Source: Neotamlana sargassicola (GTDB lineage Bacteria > Bacteroidota > Bacteroidia > Flavobacteriales > Flavobacteriaceae). Taken from it: 64,000 nt of DNA. Positions 1-9,340 of the stretch are shown one piece after another. The stretch lies in NCBI RefSeq assembly GCF_020523965.1, contig NZ_JAJAPX010000003.1:372001-436000 (forward strand). Direction: 5' to 3'. Made by a program: the position numbers and the translations under genes. The notes below the pieces were generated by a model. That model saw nothing but the letters and a program-made list of their open reading frames with translations, did no database searches and was not told the origin of the DNA. The stretch's first letter is position 1; the number at the start of each line of letters is the position of its first letter.

Positions 1-991
1 TTATGCATTACAAAGAGATGAAGAAATTAAAAAGCTTTTAAACGATAATAACATCTCGTTTAAAACATTTAAAGATCAGGTTATTTTTGAAAAAAATGAG
101 ATTGTAAAGTCAGATGGCAATCCGTATGTAGTGTATACACCATACATGAAACTTTGGAAAAAAACCTTTGATAGCAATAATTTAAACATTTTTTACACAA
201 ACTCAGTTTTACACAATTTAATAGAACACACACGATTACCCAATGTAACATTACAAGATATTGGCTTTATAACCTCCAACCAAAATATTTCAGATTACGA
301 TGTTACACCAACTTTAATAGCTAATTACGAAGACACTAGAAACTTTCCTGCAAAAAATGGCACTTCACATTTAGGTCCGCACTTACGTTTTGGTACAGTA
401 AGTGTGCGCAAAATGATAAAAAAGGCTATTGCAGAAAAAAACGAGATATTTTGGCAAGAGCTTATATGGCGAGAATTTTTCATGCAGATATTATGGCATT
501 TCCCAGAAACTGTAACCAAAGCTTTTAAACCAAAATACGATAACATTAAATGGCGAAATAACGAAACCGAATTTAAAGCTTGGTGTGAAGGTAAAACAGG
601 TTATCCGCTAGTAGATGCAGGCATGCGAGAACTTAACGAAACAGGCTATATGCATAACCGCGTGCGCATGCTTGTAGGTAGTTTTTTATGTAAACACTTG
701 TTAATAGATTGGCGTTGGGGTGAAGCCTATTTTGCGGAGAAATTACATGATTATGAACTAGCAAGTAATATAGGTAATTGGCAATGGGTTTCTGGTTCTG
801 GGGTAGATGCAGCACCCTATTTCAGAATTTTTAATCCAACAACTCAAATTCAAAAGTTCGATAAGAATCATGAGTATATAAAAAAATGGGTTCCAGAATA
901 TCAAGAATTAACTTACCCTAAACCAATAGTAGAACACAAAGCCGCTCGTGAACGCTGTTTACAAACCTATAAATCAGCTTTAAATGAATAA
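1..991 (+). CDS. DNA photolyase / cryptochrome family protein, 5' truncated by window edge
   Basis: This is a light-driven DNA repair enzyme of the FAD-dependent cryptochrome/photolyase class. The reading frame is open from base 2, so the true start lies before the window. About 329 residues are visible, against roughly 430 to 480 for whole family members, so the N-terminal antenna-binding part is mostly missing. The C-terminal FAD and DNA-binding half is clear: the SHLGPHLRFG motif, WQELIWREFF, and the highly diagnostic stretch NWQW...SGVDAAPYFRIFNP followed by the Q-KFD motif. This motif set fits class I CPD photolyases or close cryptochromes. Substrate (CPD, 6-4 or a sensory role) cannot be decided from the visible part. 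The next gene ends only 2 bases away on the opposite strand. Confidence 0.93.
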   Translation, partial: YALQRDEEIKKLLNDNNISFKTFKDQVIFEKNEIVKSDGNPYVVYTPYMKLWKKTFDSNNLNIFYTNSVLHNLIEHTRLPNVTLQDIGFITSNQNISDYDVTPTLIANYEDTRNFPAKNGTSHLGPHLRFGTVSVRKMIKKAIAEKNEIFWQELIWREFFMQILWHFPETVTKAFKPKYDNIKWRNNETEFKAWCEGKTGYPLVDAGMRELNETGYMHNRVRMLVGSFLCKHLLIDWRWGEAYFAEKLHDYELASNIGNWQWVSGSGVDAAPYFRIFNPTTQIQKFDKNHEYIKKWVPEYQELTYPKPIVEHKAARERCLQTYKSALNE

Positions 992-993
992 AT

Positions 994-1314
994 TCATAAT
1001 ATATTTAAGGAATCGTACACCTTTACTTCCGACCACAATCCACTACACTCCCTAAGAAATTTATGATGGTTAGGTTCGTTTTGATAACTATCGTGGTCTT
1101 CCTTACTCTTAAAACTTAAGCTTAAGCAATACGTGTAACTATTATCAATTACCTCCCTATCAGTTTCAGCAGGAATACCAATATGTTTGGTTTTAATAAA
1201 CTCAGAATTATTAATAAAAAAAAATAGCGAACGCTCAAAAGTGTTTCTATCTTTCTCATTATTTGGGCGCTTTAACCAAAAGTATACGTTATGCTTAAAT
1301 TCCTGTGTTGCCAT
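994..1314 (-). CDS. Dabb (stress-responsive A/B barrel) domain protein
   Basis: This 106-residue protein matches the Dabb fold, a small dimeric ferredoxin-like alpha/beta barrel found in plant stress proteins and bacterial relatives. It starts with the typical strand KHNVYFWLK. A middle acidic segment and the late motif SFKSKEDHDSYQNEPNHHKF are also typical: an aromatic/His-rich helix before the last strand. The protein fills a single domain and has no signal peptide, so it should be cytoplasmic. The gene is tail-to-tail with the photolyase gene, 2 bases apart. The family has no agreed biochemical role, and I cannot name a substrate. Confidence 0.75.
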   Translation of the reverse strand: MATQEFKHNVYFWLKRPNNEKDRNTFERSLFFFINNSEFIKTKHIGIPAETDREVIDNSYTYCLSLSFKSKEDHDSYQNEPNHHKFLRECSGLWSEVKVYDSLNIL

Positions 1315-1561
1315 ATTATATTTAACTTAGTTTGAAATTTAAATTTATAAAAAAAGATACATTATAATCAAATTAAAATAAATCTTCTTTTAAAATAACA
1401 AGGTTAAGTTAGCAGCTTTTTACGATATTCTGTACCGATTTTATCATGAGATATACAAATCTACGGACAAATAGATTCAGAATTATTGTGCTTTTAATCG
1501 AAAAAATATTTTTTACACTATTTTTTTTGAAACCTAACTTCTTATTTATAAACTAATTACA

Positions 1562-1569
1562 TATATTTG
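1562..1569 (+). promoter_or_regulatory. candidate -7 box for the secreted protein gene
   Basis: TATATTTG fits the Bacteroidota -7 consensus TAnnTTTG and lies 40 bases before the start codon at 1610. No TTG sits 17 to 19 bases upstream, so the -33 element is weak or absent. Treat this as a candidate only. Confidence 0.4.
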
Positions 1570-1609
1570 TTATTAATAGTACCCCAATTTTAAACTAACC
1601 AATTAACCT

Positions 1610-2305
1610 ATGTTGCAAAATTCCAAGTTAAAAACAACTGTTTTATACTTATCAGTTTTGTTTTTTATTAGTTATTTACCTGTTTTTTCTCAAGATTACG
1701 ATTTTATTTTTAGTGAATCTAAAAATAATTCAGTAGTTGAATCCGAAGGAAAATCTCCTTATGTATATGAATTAATTGCGGAAAAAATTATAATTTCAGA
1801 TAAGGATAAGTATATTAAACGCATTTCACCATTTTATCAAAAAACACTTCTATATAAAGATCTAGCTCAAGAAGATAGTATAGAAATTGCTAAATTAAAA
1901 AAAGCCTTTAAACCTATAACTTTAGATGAAGCAGATGTTAATAAACGATTAGCAGTATATAGAAGAACCTTAAAACGCATTGATAAATACGAATTAGTCA
2001 CAGCAAAATCGTCCCCATTCTACAAATTAAAAATTAGACGCAATATATTTAAACCAGAACAAGTTATATTTGGACGATTTAAGGCTTTAGGTTTGTTCTA
2101 TGTAATAAAAAATGTAGAAGGTTTAACCGAGTGCAATTTAATACCAGTTGAAGAAGCTAAAGAAAATAACATTGGGAAAGATCAATTTCTTTTTGATAAC
2201 CAATTTGTTGTTATGCAAAATGTACACTCCAAGACATATTACATGGTTTTCCCAGATTTTATAAAAAAGTACCCTGTTAAAATTTCCGAAAACATAAAAA
2301 CCTGA
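1610..2305 (+). CDS. secreted protein of unknown function
   Basis: This 231-residue protein starts with a clear signal peptide: basic start, hydrophobic segment at about residues 11 to 25, and likely cleavage after VFS before QDYDF. The mature part is soluble and rich in Lys and acidic residues. It contains a helical, charged region (about residues 70 to 125) and a C-terminal beta-like segment ending in YYMVFPDFIKKYP. I recognise no domain. It appears monocistronic, with its own candidate promoter and a terminator whose first arm overlaps the stop codon. Periplasmic or outer-membrane-associated location is inferred from the signal peptide only. Confidence 0.7.
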   Translation: MLQNSKLKTTVLYLSVLFFISYLPVFSQDYDFIFSESKNNSVVESEGKSPYVYELIAEKIIISDKDKYIKRISPFYQKTLLYKDLAQEDSIEIAKLKKAFKPITLDEADVNKRLAVYRRTLKRIDKYELVTAKSSPFYKLKIRRNIFKPEQVIFGRFKALGLFYVIKNVEGLTECNLIPVEEAKENNIGKDQFLFDNQFVVMQNVHSKTYYMVFPDFIKKYPVKISENIKT

Positions 2306-2331
2306 TAGCTAAAAATAGCCACCAGGTTTTT
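2296..2331. terminator. bidirectional terminator between secreted protein gene and leuB
   Basis: The 9-base arms AAAAACCTG and CAGGTTTTT are perfectly complementary around an 18-base loop. The A-run on one side and T-run on the other let it serve both convergent transcription units. The stop codon of the upstream gene lies at the first arm. Confidence 0.75.
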
Positions 2332-2354
2332 ACATTATTTATATTATGATTTGA

Positions 2355-3410
2355 TTAAATATTTTTAGCTAACCAATCTCCTACTTCTGTAGTTCCGTAA
2401 GCTTTACCACCTTCAGCTAAATCTTCAGTAACAATACCTTCAGCTAAAGCTTTATTTACAGCCTCACGAATAACTTTACCTTCTTCTGCTAAGCCAAAGT
2501 TTTCAAACATCATAGCTGCAGATAATACCGTAGCCATTGGGTTTGCAATGTTTTTTCCTGTAGCCTGTGGGTACGAACCGTGAATTGGCTCGAATAAAGA
2601 AATGCTAGTACCTAAAGAAGCAGATGGCATTAATCCCATAGATCCAGAAATTACAGAAGCCTCATCAGTTAAAACATCACCAAATAAGTTTTCAGTAATT
2701 AACACATCATAATCTTTTGGCCATTGTACCAAGCGCATGGCAACGGCATCAACAAACTCATAGCTTACCTCTACCTCTGGGTAATCTTTTTCCATACCTT
2801 GCACAGTCTCTCTCCATAAACGCGATGTTTCCATAACGTTTGCTTTATCTACACAACATAATTTTTTCGAGCGTTGCATAGCTGCTTCAAAACCTTTTTT
2901 AGCCAAACGTGTAACCTCTTCTTTCGTGTACATGTTAGTATCATAAGCCGTATTACCATCGTCTTTTCTACCTTTTTCTCCAAAATAAACACCAGAAGTT
3001 AACTCACGGAAAAATACTAAATCCGTACCTTCAATGCGTTCCTTTTTTAATGGAGATTTATCTAATAACGACGGGAAAACAAATGTAGGACGCACATTAG
3101 CAAATAAACCTAATTTTTTACGCATTTTAAGTAAACCTTGCTCAGGGCGTACCTTTGCAGTTGGGTCGTTATCAAATTTTGGATGACCGATAGCTCCAAA
3201 TAAAACCGCATCAGACGATGCACAAATTTCGTGAGTTTCATCTGGGTAAGGTTCACCAACAGCATCAATAGCCGCTGCACCTGTTAAAGCAGGTTTCCAT
3301 GTAATTTCATGACCAAATTTAGCAGCAACAGCATCACTTACTTTAACGGCTTGGTCTATAACCTCTGGTCCTATACCGTCTCCGGCTAAAAGGGCTATGT
3401 TTAATTTCAT
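2355..3410 (-). CDS. leuB: 3-isopropylmalate dehydrogenase
   Basis: This enzyme oxidises and decarboxylates 3-isopropylmalate to 4-methyl-2-oxopentanoate with NAD in leucine synthesis. The 351 residues match the family's normal length. Visible signatures are GDGIGPEV near the N terminus, the active-site run RELTSGVYFG (usually RELTGGIYFG), the metal-binding motif NLFGDVLTDEAS, and the NAD-binding motif FEPIHGSYPQATGKNIANP. It is the last gene of the minus-strand leu operon, after the LeuA-type gene. A palindromic REP-like element separates the two genes, and the bidirectional terminator at 2296-2331 follows it. Confidence 0.97.
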   Translation of the reverse strand: MKLNIALLAGDGIGPEVIDQAVKVSDAVAAKFGHEITWKPALTGAAAIDAVGEPYPDETHEICASSDAVLFGAIGHPKFDNDPTAKVRPEQGLLKMRKKLGLFANVRPTFVFPSLLDKSPLKKERIEGTDLVFFRELTSGVYFGEKGRKDDGNTAYDTNMYTKEEVTRLAKKGFEAAMQRSKKLCCVDKANVMETSRLWRETVQGMEKDYPEVEVSYEFVDAVAMRLVQWPKDYDVLITENLFGDVLTDEASVISGSMGLMPSASLGTSISLFEPIHGSYPQATGKNIANPMATVLSAAMMFENFGLAEEGKVIREAVNKALAEGIVTEDLAEGGKAYGTTEVGDWLAKNI

Positions 3411-3450
3411 TTTAGTTGTTTTATCTAAATTATTAAATTTTATTCATTTT

Positions 3451-3566
3451 GGGCGTTACCCCGAAGCTTCGGGGTCGGGCTTTACACTATATCTTTTTTT
3501 ATGCCTACCCTTTCGCTGCGCTCAAGGAGACATAAAAAAAGGATGCCGTTTCAATCCCTAACGCGC
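3451..3566. repeat. REP-like palindromic intergenic element (family A)
   Basis: The gap between the LeuA-type gene and leuB holds a structured, GC-richer element. The 18-base ACCCCGAAGCTTCGGGGT at 3458-3475 is a perfect palindrome. TTTTTTTATG at 3494-3503 pairs with CATAAAAAAA at 3531-3540. GCGTTA at 3453-3458 pairs with TAACGC at 3559-3564 at the outer ends. From memory, similar motifs (GGGCGTTACC..., ...AATCCCTAACGCG) recur between genes in Flavobacteriaceae genomes. Function is unknown; in a transcript it would fold and could tune leuB expression or RNA stability. Confidence 0.65.
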
Positions 3567-3587
3567 TGTATTACTAACAATAAACAT

Positions 3588-5108
3588 TTAGTTAGTAATA
3601 ATATTCAGCATTTTTTCGGTAGCAATAATTGCCGATACTGTTTGGTCGGAATCTAAACCACGAGTTTTAAACTCTTTAGTATCCGATTTCCAAGTTATTA
3701 TAGTTTCACACAAAGCATCAGAATTACTACCAGGCGGAATGCGCACAGCATAATCTATTAATGCCGGTAAAATCATTTTCTTTTTCTTAAAAATTTTCCG
3801 CAAGGCGTTCATAAATGCATCAAATTGTCCGTCACCTTGTGCATGCTCTTCAAACATTTCACCTTCAATAGTTATAGAAACTGTAGTTGAAGGTTTCAAG
3901 CCTTTAGAGTGTGTTAACACATAATTATTTACAGTTACCTTTTCTTCGTAAGTTCTATCTAAAACATCCGAAATAATATAAGGTAAATCTTCTTTAGTAA
4001 CCACTTGCTTTTTGTCGCCTAACTCAATAATACGCTGCGTTACTTTTTTTAAGGCATCATCATTTAACTGAAGCCCTAATTCTTGCAAGTTTTTTTGAAT
4101 ATTAGCCTTTCCAGACGATTTTCCCAATGCATATTGGCGTTTTCTACCAAAACGTTCTGGCATTAAATCGCTAAAATACAAGTTGTTTTTATTGTCGCCA
4201 TCAGCATGAATACCAGCTGTTTGTGTAAATACATTAGCACCAACAATAGGTTTATTAGCTGGAATTAAAACACCAGAAAAATTCTCTACCAGCTTACTAA
4301 CGGTATAAAGCGCTTTTTCGTTAGCATTAATGGTAACATTGGGTAAGTAATCGTTAATAACAGCAATAGTGCTTGCCATTGGTGCATTACCAGCACGTTC
4401 GCCCATGCCATTTATGGTTAAATGCAAACCATCGGCTCCAGCTTTTATGCCTTCAATAGCATTCGAAACACCTAAATCGTAATCGTTATGTGTATGAAAA
4501 TCGAAATGTGTATTTGGGTATTTATCTTTTATTTCTTTTATAAATTCAAAAGATTCCGAAGGCGTTAATACACCTAAAGTATCTGGCAACATAACACGCT
4601 TTACCGGTTGTGATGCTAAAAACTCTAAAAATTCAAAAACATATTCTTTAGAATTTCGCATGCCATTACTCCAATCTTCTAAATAAATATTAGTTTCAAT
4701 ACCTTTACTTTGCGCCAAAGAAATATTTTCTTTTATATCTGCAAAGTGCTGATTAGGAGTTTTTTTAAGCTGATAAGTTAAATGATTAAGCGAACCTTTT
4801 GTTAATAGGTTTTGCACTTTTGCACCAGCTTCGATCATCCAATTAATAGAAACCCCATTATCAACAAAAGTAAGTACTTCAACCTTGTTTAAATAATTAC
4901 TTTCTTTGGCCCAATGGGTAATATTTTTAACCGCTTGAAATTCACCTTCAGAAACACGTGCTGAAGCAATTTCTATGCGATCTACTTTTAATTCTTCTAA
5001 AAGTAACTTAGCTATCGTTAACTTCTCTGAAGCAGAAAACGACACACCGGAGGTTTGCTCACCATCGCGAAGTGTCGTATCCATTATTTCTATATGTTTC
5101 TTACTCAT
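3588..5108 (-). CDS. 2-isopropylmalate synthase-family enzyme (LeuA or citramalate synthase type)
   Basis: This 506-residue protein belongs to the acyl-CoA-dependent synthase family that condenses acetyl-CoA with a 2-oxo acid. The N-terminal HMGL-like TIM barrel shows DTTLRDGEQ (residues 9-17), HTHNDYDLGVSNAIEG and the GERAGNA loop, which supply the metal and catalytic residues. The C-terminal third (from about residue 370) resembles the LeuA allosteric dimerisation domain. It sits between leuD and leuB, which favours leucine synthesis. However, the AGIHADG...GKSSGKANI segment is not the usual LeuA text, and LeuCDB can also process citramalate. A citramalate synthase (CimA) feeding isoleucine is therefore a real alternative. 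Confidence 0.85.
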   Translation of the reverse strand: MSKKHIEIMDTTLRDGEQTSGVSFSASEKLTIAKLLLEELKVDRIEIASARVSEGEFQAVKNITHWAKESNYLNKVEVLTFVDNGVSINWMIEAGAKVQNLLTKGSLNHLTYQLKKTPNQHFADIKENISLAQSKGIETNIYLEDWSNGMRNSKEYVFEFLEFLASQPVKRVMLPDTLGVLTPSESFEFIKEIKDKYPNTHFDFHTHNDYDLGVSNAIEGIKAGADGLHLTINGMGERAGNAPMASTIAVINDYLPNVTINANEKALYTVSKLVENFSGVLIPANKPIVGANVFTQTAGIHADGDNKNNLYFSDLMPERFGRKRQYALGKSSGKANIQKNLQELGLQLNDDALKKVTQRIIELGDKKQVVTKEDLPYIISDVLDRTYEEKVTVNNYVLTHSKGLKPSTTVSITIEGEMFEEHAQGDGQFDAFMNALRKIFKKKKMILPALIDYAVRIPPGSNSDALCETIITWKSDTKEFKTRGLDSDQTVSAIIATEKMLNIITN

Positions 5109-5206
5109 TGAAGATTTTGATCAATTTAATATTATTCTGAATTTTCAGAATCCTTTTAAATTTTCTTTAGTAAGCTCAAAATAGTTTAGGCTAACTATTA
5201 TATTAT

Positions 5207-5806
5207 TTAAAAAGGTCTTGTTTCTCCAAAAGAAGCTATTTCTTCTTTCATGTTTTGTAAATAATCAATATCATCAAAACCGTTTAGCATATTACCTTTT
5301 TTGTAACCATTAATATCAAAAGATTCCGATTCTCCTGTAGATACAAGTGTTACGGTTTGGTTAGGTAAATCTACTTTAATTTCAGTTTTTGGGTCGGCTT
5401 CAATGGCATCAAACAATTTTTGAGCAAAAACAGCAGAAACTTGGACTGGTAAAACACCAATATTCAAGCAGTTATTTCTAAAAATATCTGCAAAAAACGA
5501 CGATATTACACAACGTAAACCAAAATCGTAAACAGACCAAGCAGCATGCTCTCTAGACGAACCAGAACCAAAGTTTTTACCTCCAACTAATATTTTAGAA
5601 CCTGCATATTTTGCATCGTTTAATGGAAAATCTGCAATTGGGTTTCCTTCGGAATCGTATCTCCAATCACGGAAAAAGTTATCTCCAAAGCCCTTACGCT
5701 CTGTTGCTTTTAAAAAACGTGCAGGAATAATTTGATCTGTATCTACGTTTTCTATTGGTAATGGATATGCTGTGCTTGTTAAAACTTCAAATTTATCGTA
5801 AGCCAT
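5207..5806 (-). CDS. leuD: 3-isopropylmalate dehydratase small subunit
   Basis: This is the swivelling small subunit of isopropylmalate isomerase and works with LeuC. Signatures are ENVDTDQIIPARFLK near the N terminus and the substrate loop GGKNFGSGSSREHA. The chosen start gives MAYDKFEVL and 199 residues, the normal family length. An in-frame ATG at 5827 would add seven residues (MAKSKNI), which look unlike the family. The gene follows leuC after about 100 bases and precedes the LeuA-type gene by about 100 bases, all on the minus strand. Confidence 0.95.
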   Translation of the reverse strand: MAYDKFEVLTSTAYPLPIENVDTDQIIPARFLKATERKGFGDNFFRDWRYDSEGNPIADFPLNDAKYAGSKILVGGKNFGSGSSREHAAWSVYDFGLRCVISSFFADIFRNNCLNIGVLPVQVSAVFAQKLFDAIEADPKTEIKVDLPNQTVTLVSTGESESFDINGYKKGNMLNGFDDIDYLQNMKEEIASFGETRPF

Positions 5807-5904
5807 AATATTTTTACTTTTGGCCATTAGCTTTTAGCTGTTGGCAAATGTTATTTATTTTTTCGCTTTATAGTTAAATAGTAAGTACAAAGCGAAGTCT
5901 GATT

Positions 5905-7311
5905 TTAGACTAATTCTTTCATTAATGTTCTTGGGTCTGTTACCACACCTTCTACCGCTGTTGCTGCTGCAACTAATGGTGACGCTAATAAGGTTCTAGA
6001 TCCAGGACCTTGTCGACCTTCAAAATTACGGTTAGATGTTGAAACCGCTAATTTCCCAGCAGGAACTTTATCGTCGTTCATTGCTAAACAAGCAGAACAA
6101 CCAGGCTCTCTTAAAACAAAACCGGCATCGGTTAATATTTTATCTAAACCTTCTTCCTTAATTTGATCGACAACTTTATGCGATCCAGGAACTAACCAAG
6201 CTGTAATGTTTGGTGCTTTTTGCTTCCCTTCAACAATAGAACAAAATGCTCTAAAATCTTCTATACGTCCGTTTGTACATGATCCTAAGAAAACGTAATC
6301 AACTGTTTTACCAATCATGTCGTCACCTTCGTTAAAATTCATGTAGCCTAAAGACTTTTTGTAAGTTGCTACGCCACCTTCAACATTTTCTGCTAAAGGA
6401 ATTGAATTTGTTACGCCCATTCCCATTCCTGGGTTGGTTCCGTAAGTAATCATTGGTTCAATATCTGCTGCATCATAAGTAAATTCAGTATCAAATTCAG
6501 CATCTTCTTCGGTATATAATGTTTCCCAATATGCCATGGCTTTATCCCAATCGGCACCGGTTGGAGCATGTTTTCTACCTTTAATGTATTCAAATGTTTT
6601 TTCGTCTGGAGCAATCATACCACCACGTGCACCCATCTCGATAGATAAGTTACAAACCGTCATACGACCTTCCATAGACATGTTTTCAAAAACATCTCCG
6701 GCATATTCTACAAAATAACCTGTAGCTCCAGAAGTAGTTTGTTTTGAAATTATGTAAAGCGCCACATCTTTAGGTGTAACACCGAAACCTAACTTTCCAT
6801 TTACGTTAATACGCATTTTTTTAGGCTTAGGTTGCATAATACATTGAGTAGACAATACCATCTCTACCTCCGATGTACCAATACCAAATGCAATTGCACC
6901 AAAAGCACCGTGTGTTGATGTATGTGAGTCTCCACAAACAATAGTTGCTCCAGGTAAGGTAATACCATTTTCTGGCCCAACAATGTGAACAATACCATTA
7001 TTTCTATGGCCTAAACCCCAGTGAGAAATACCATATTCAGCAGCATTATTAGCTAATGCTTCTAATTGGTTTGCCGATAATGGATCGGCTACTGGTAAAT
7101 GTTGATTCCAAGTTGGTGTGTTATGATCTGCAGTTGCAAATGTTTTTTCAGGGTACATAACATCGATACCTCTGTTTTTTAAACCAACAAAAGCAACAGG
7201 ACTTGTAACTTCATGAATAAAATGACGATCGATAAAAAACACATCTGGACCATCTTCTATTTTTCTAACAACATGGGAATCCCACACTTTGTCAAACAAC
7301 GTTTTGCTCAT
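5905..7311 (-). CDS. leuC: 3-isopropylmalate dehydratase large subunit
   Basis: LeuC carries the 4Fe-4S cluster that isomerises 2- to 3-isopropylmalate, with LeuD. It has 468 residues, as usual for bacterial LeuC. The cluster cysteines are seen in [13 protein letters not shown] and in [12 protein letters not shown]. Other signatures are ATADHNTPT and [14 protein letters not shown]. It is the first gene of the leu operon on this strand, with a promoter-like element about 70 to 100 bases upstream. I found no Leu-rich leader peptide in the upstream region: there is no minus-strand ATG between this gene and the neighbouring thioesterase gene. Confidence 0.97.
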   Translation of the reverse strand: MSKTLFDKVWDSHVVRKIEDGPDVFFIDRHFIHEVTSPVAFVGLKNRGIDVMYPEKTFATADHNTPTWNQHLPVADPLSANQLEALANNAAEYGISHWGLGHRNNGIVHIVGPENGITLPGATIVCGDSHTSTHGAFGAIAFGIGTSEVEMVLSTQCIMQPKPKKMRINVNGKLGFGVTPKDVALYIISKQTTSGATGYFVEYAGDVFENMSMEGRMTVCNLSIEMGARGGMIAPDEKTFEYIKGRKHAPTGADWDKAMAYWETLYTEEDAEFDTEFTYDAADIEPMITYGTNPGMGMGVTNSIPLAENVEGGVATYKKSLGYMNFNEGDDMIGKTVDYVFLGSCTNGRIEDFRAFCSIVEGKQKAPNITAWLVPGSHKVVDQIKEEGLDKILTDAGFVLREPGCSACLAMNDDKVPAGKLAVSTSNRNFEGRQGPGSRTLLASPLVAAATAVEGVVTDPRTLMKELV

Positions 7312-7379
7312 TATAATTTGATTTTTCTTATTTGTAAAAATTGAATCTTTTATGAAAAAAACTTTTCAAAAAAGGTGGA

Positions 7380-7410
7380 CAAATTTAGTTTTTATTAAAC
7401 TTATTTGAAA
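7380..7410 (-). promoter_or_regulatory. candidate leu operon promoter
   Basis: On the minus strand TTTC (one base off the -33 TTTG) is followed after 19 bases by TAAATTTG, a full match to TAnnTTTG. The -7 box ends about 69 bases before the leuC start. Confidence 0.45.
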
Positions 7411-7507
7411 CTTTAGAAGGATTAGTTATTTAATTTTTATAATATTTCCAATAGAAAGTATATAAACTGCTTTTTTTTCAACAGAATACGAGAATTGATT
7501 ATAATTT

Positions 7508-7900
7508 TTAATCATTATTTAAACGATCTGCAACGTATTCAATTTCTGTTTTGCCATGAGGCAAGGCTTTTCCGTCTTCACCAAGGTTAACCATAACTAT
7601 ATTTGATATGGTAATAATAGTTTCACGCGTCATTTTATTACGCACTTCGCAACTTAGTGTTATTGATGCTTTACCAAATTTTACAACATCGATACCAATT
7701 TCTATAATATCACCTTGACGTGCCGATGCTTTAAAATCTATTTCACTGATATATTTTGTTACTACTTTTCTGTTTTCTAATTGAATAATGGTATATAATG
7801 CAGCTTCCTCATCGATCCATTCAAGTAAACGACCACCAAATAAAGTTCCGTTTGCATTTAAATCTTCTGGTTTTATCCATTTTCTGGTATGAAATCTCAT
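7508..7900 (-). CDS. hotdog-fold acyl-CoA thioesterase
   Basis: This 130-residue protein looks like a single hotdog domain of the YciA/cytosolic acyl-CoA thioesterase group, which hydrolyses acyl-CoA to free acid and CoA. The motif NANGTLFGGRLLEWIDEEAA (about residues 15-34) is the typical central helix with the acidic catalytic residue. The later strand pattern ISEIDFKASARQGDIIEIG is also typical. It lies 11 bases after the DUF72 gene on the same strand, so the two are probably co-transcribed. The preferred acyl chain length cannot be told. Confidence 0.9.
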   Translation of the reverse strand: MRFHTRKWIKPEDLNANGTLFGGRLLEWIDEEAALYTIIQLENRKVVTKYISEIDFKASARQGDIIEIGIDVVKFGKASITLSCEVRNKMTRETIITISNIVMVNLGEDGKALPHGKTEIEYVADRLNND

Positions 7901-7911
7901 AATTTTAATTT

Positions 7912-8805
7912 TTAAAATAGGTTTTGTTGTATGTGCTGTTCTTCATTAGGTATTTTTAAATTATACCCAAGTTCAGAATTTAATTTTTTTATAAAATACG
8001 CTGATAATAAAGGGGATTCTTTTTCTAGATTTTGATGCACAAAAAAATCAATTTCTTTTATGCCTTGTTTGCTCCAAAATTTAATTCGTTCTATCCAATC
8101 ATCTAAACGGCTATAATCGCTTTCATGGTTTGCACCAACATAGCGTACAAATGCCGTGGCATTAGTAAGCCTCATATGCATTAAATCGCGCCTTCCAGCG
8201 GTATCAACAATTATATTACTAATGTTGTTTTCTTCTAAAAGCTTGTAAAGATCTTTTGCTACAACAGCATCATTATACCAATTGGTATGCCTAAACTCCA
8301 TTGCTAAGGGTATTTGTTTGGGCCAACTTTCGGCGAAAGCCACTACTCTATCAAAATCTTTTGGGGCAAAATTATTATGCATTTGCAAGAAAATAGTGCC
8401 TAATTTTTCTTTTAAATTAGATGCGTTGTATAAGTAATGTTCAACAACGGCTTTAGTGTCGTTTAACCGTTTCCAATGGCTAATTTCTTGATTTAATTTT
8501 GGAAAAAATTTAAAATCTTTAGGTGTTTTTTTATACCAATTTTCAAACTGTTCTGCGGGAAATATTCTGTAAAATGTTGCATTTAGCTCAATGGCATTAA
8601 ACTGAGAGGAATAATATTGAAGCTCATCTTTCGTACCACGAGGATAAAATCCTTTTAAATCGGCTCTATTCCATTTTGCACAACCCACATAAATTTTAGG
8701 TTTAGTATTAGTTGAGTAAGAATTTAATAATTTTTTAGTTTCTGGATGATCTTTAGGTAATGTAAAATCAATAATTTCAGGGTTTTCAACACTGCCAAAC
8801 TTCAT
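7912..8805 (-). CDS. DUF72 (YecE-like) family protein
   Basis: This 297-residue protein belongs to the DUF72 TIM-barrel family. Evidence is the N-terminal motif KIYVGCAKWN, the downstream YSSQFNAIELNATFYR run, and the later IPLAMEFRHTNWYN and ATAFVRYVGAN strands. Family members are conserved across bacteria and archaea but have no established reaction; an endonuclease-like barrel and sugar-phosphate chemistry have been discussed. There is no signal peptide. The gene heads a two-gene unit with the thioesterase. Confidence 0.85.
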   Translation of the reverse strand: MKFGSVENPEIIDFTLPKDHPETKKLLNSYSTNTKPKIYVGCAKWNRADLKGFYPRGTKDELQYYSSQFNAIELNATFYRIFPAEQFENWYKKTPKDFKFFPKLNQEISHWKRLNDTKAVVEHYLYNASNLKEKLGTIFLQMHNNFAPKDFDRVVAFAESWPKQIPLAMEFRHTNWYNDAVVAKDLYKLLEENNISNIIVDTAGRRDLMHMRLTNATAFVRYVGANHESDYSRLDDWIERIKFWSKQGIKEIDFFVHQNLEKESPLLSAYFIKKLNSELGYNLKIPNEEQHIQQNLF

Positions 8806-8923
8806 TTTTAATTTTTATATAAAGGTACAAAATTGCGTATTGTTGATAAGCCCGTTAATAATTAAAATTATTATAATTAATAAACGTTTAAATATTGTAT
8901 AATTTTAATGAAAACTTCGCAAT

Positions 8924-9340
8924 ATGAGCAATCGAGATTTAGATTTAAAGAAAATTAGACCGGCTATTAAAACGTTAACTATAAACGAAAATATGAGCGG
9001 TGATGAGTATTTTCAAAATGCTGTTTTACGCCCTGTAATTAAATTGCAAAATGATTTATTTATAGAGGTTTTTAGAAATTATATTGCTAAACATAAATAT
9101 GTTTTTTATGATTTATCTTTAGATAAGCGTACAACCTACATTGAAAACGCCATACAAAAAGATATGAAATTTAGAAATTCTTTAAAAGGTATGGTAATTG
9201 GGCAGTTTACCACAGATGAGTATTTGCTTTATATTAAAAACTCGTCTGCTTTAAACAAACGTATGATGAATATTGTAAAAGAGCGTTTGCTAAGCAATAT
9301 TCAATTATTTGTTAAGCCTGAGTATTTAACTGCGGTTTAA
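8924..9340 (+). CDS. conserved small protein of unknown function
   Basis: This 138-residue, helical, charged soluble protein contains SNRDLDLKKIRPAIK at the start and FRNSLKGMVIGQFT in the middle. I recall near-identical proteins throughout Flavobacteriaceae. Some carry the label 'glyoxalase' in databases, but no glyoxalase (VOC) metal motif is visible here, so I would not use that name. The last four bases overlap the convergent DUF2461 gene. The start chosen is the first ATG, in AATATG at 8924. Confidence 0.8.
   Translation: MSNRDLDLKKIRPAIKTLTINENMSGDEYFQNAVLRPVIKLQNDLFIEVFRNYIAKHKYVFYDLSLDKRTTYIENAIQKDMKFRNSLKGMVIGQFTTDEYLLYIKNSSALNKRMMNIVKERLLSNIQLFVKPEYLTAV

Noticed and set aside
7312-7507. 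Leucine leader peptide upstream of leuC
   Set aside because: I searched for a short Leu-rich frame with a start codon on the minus strand and found no ATG in the gap, so attenuation is not supported here.
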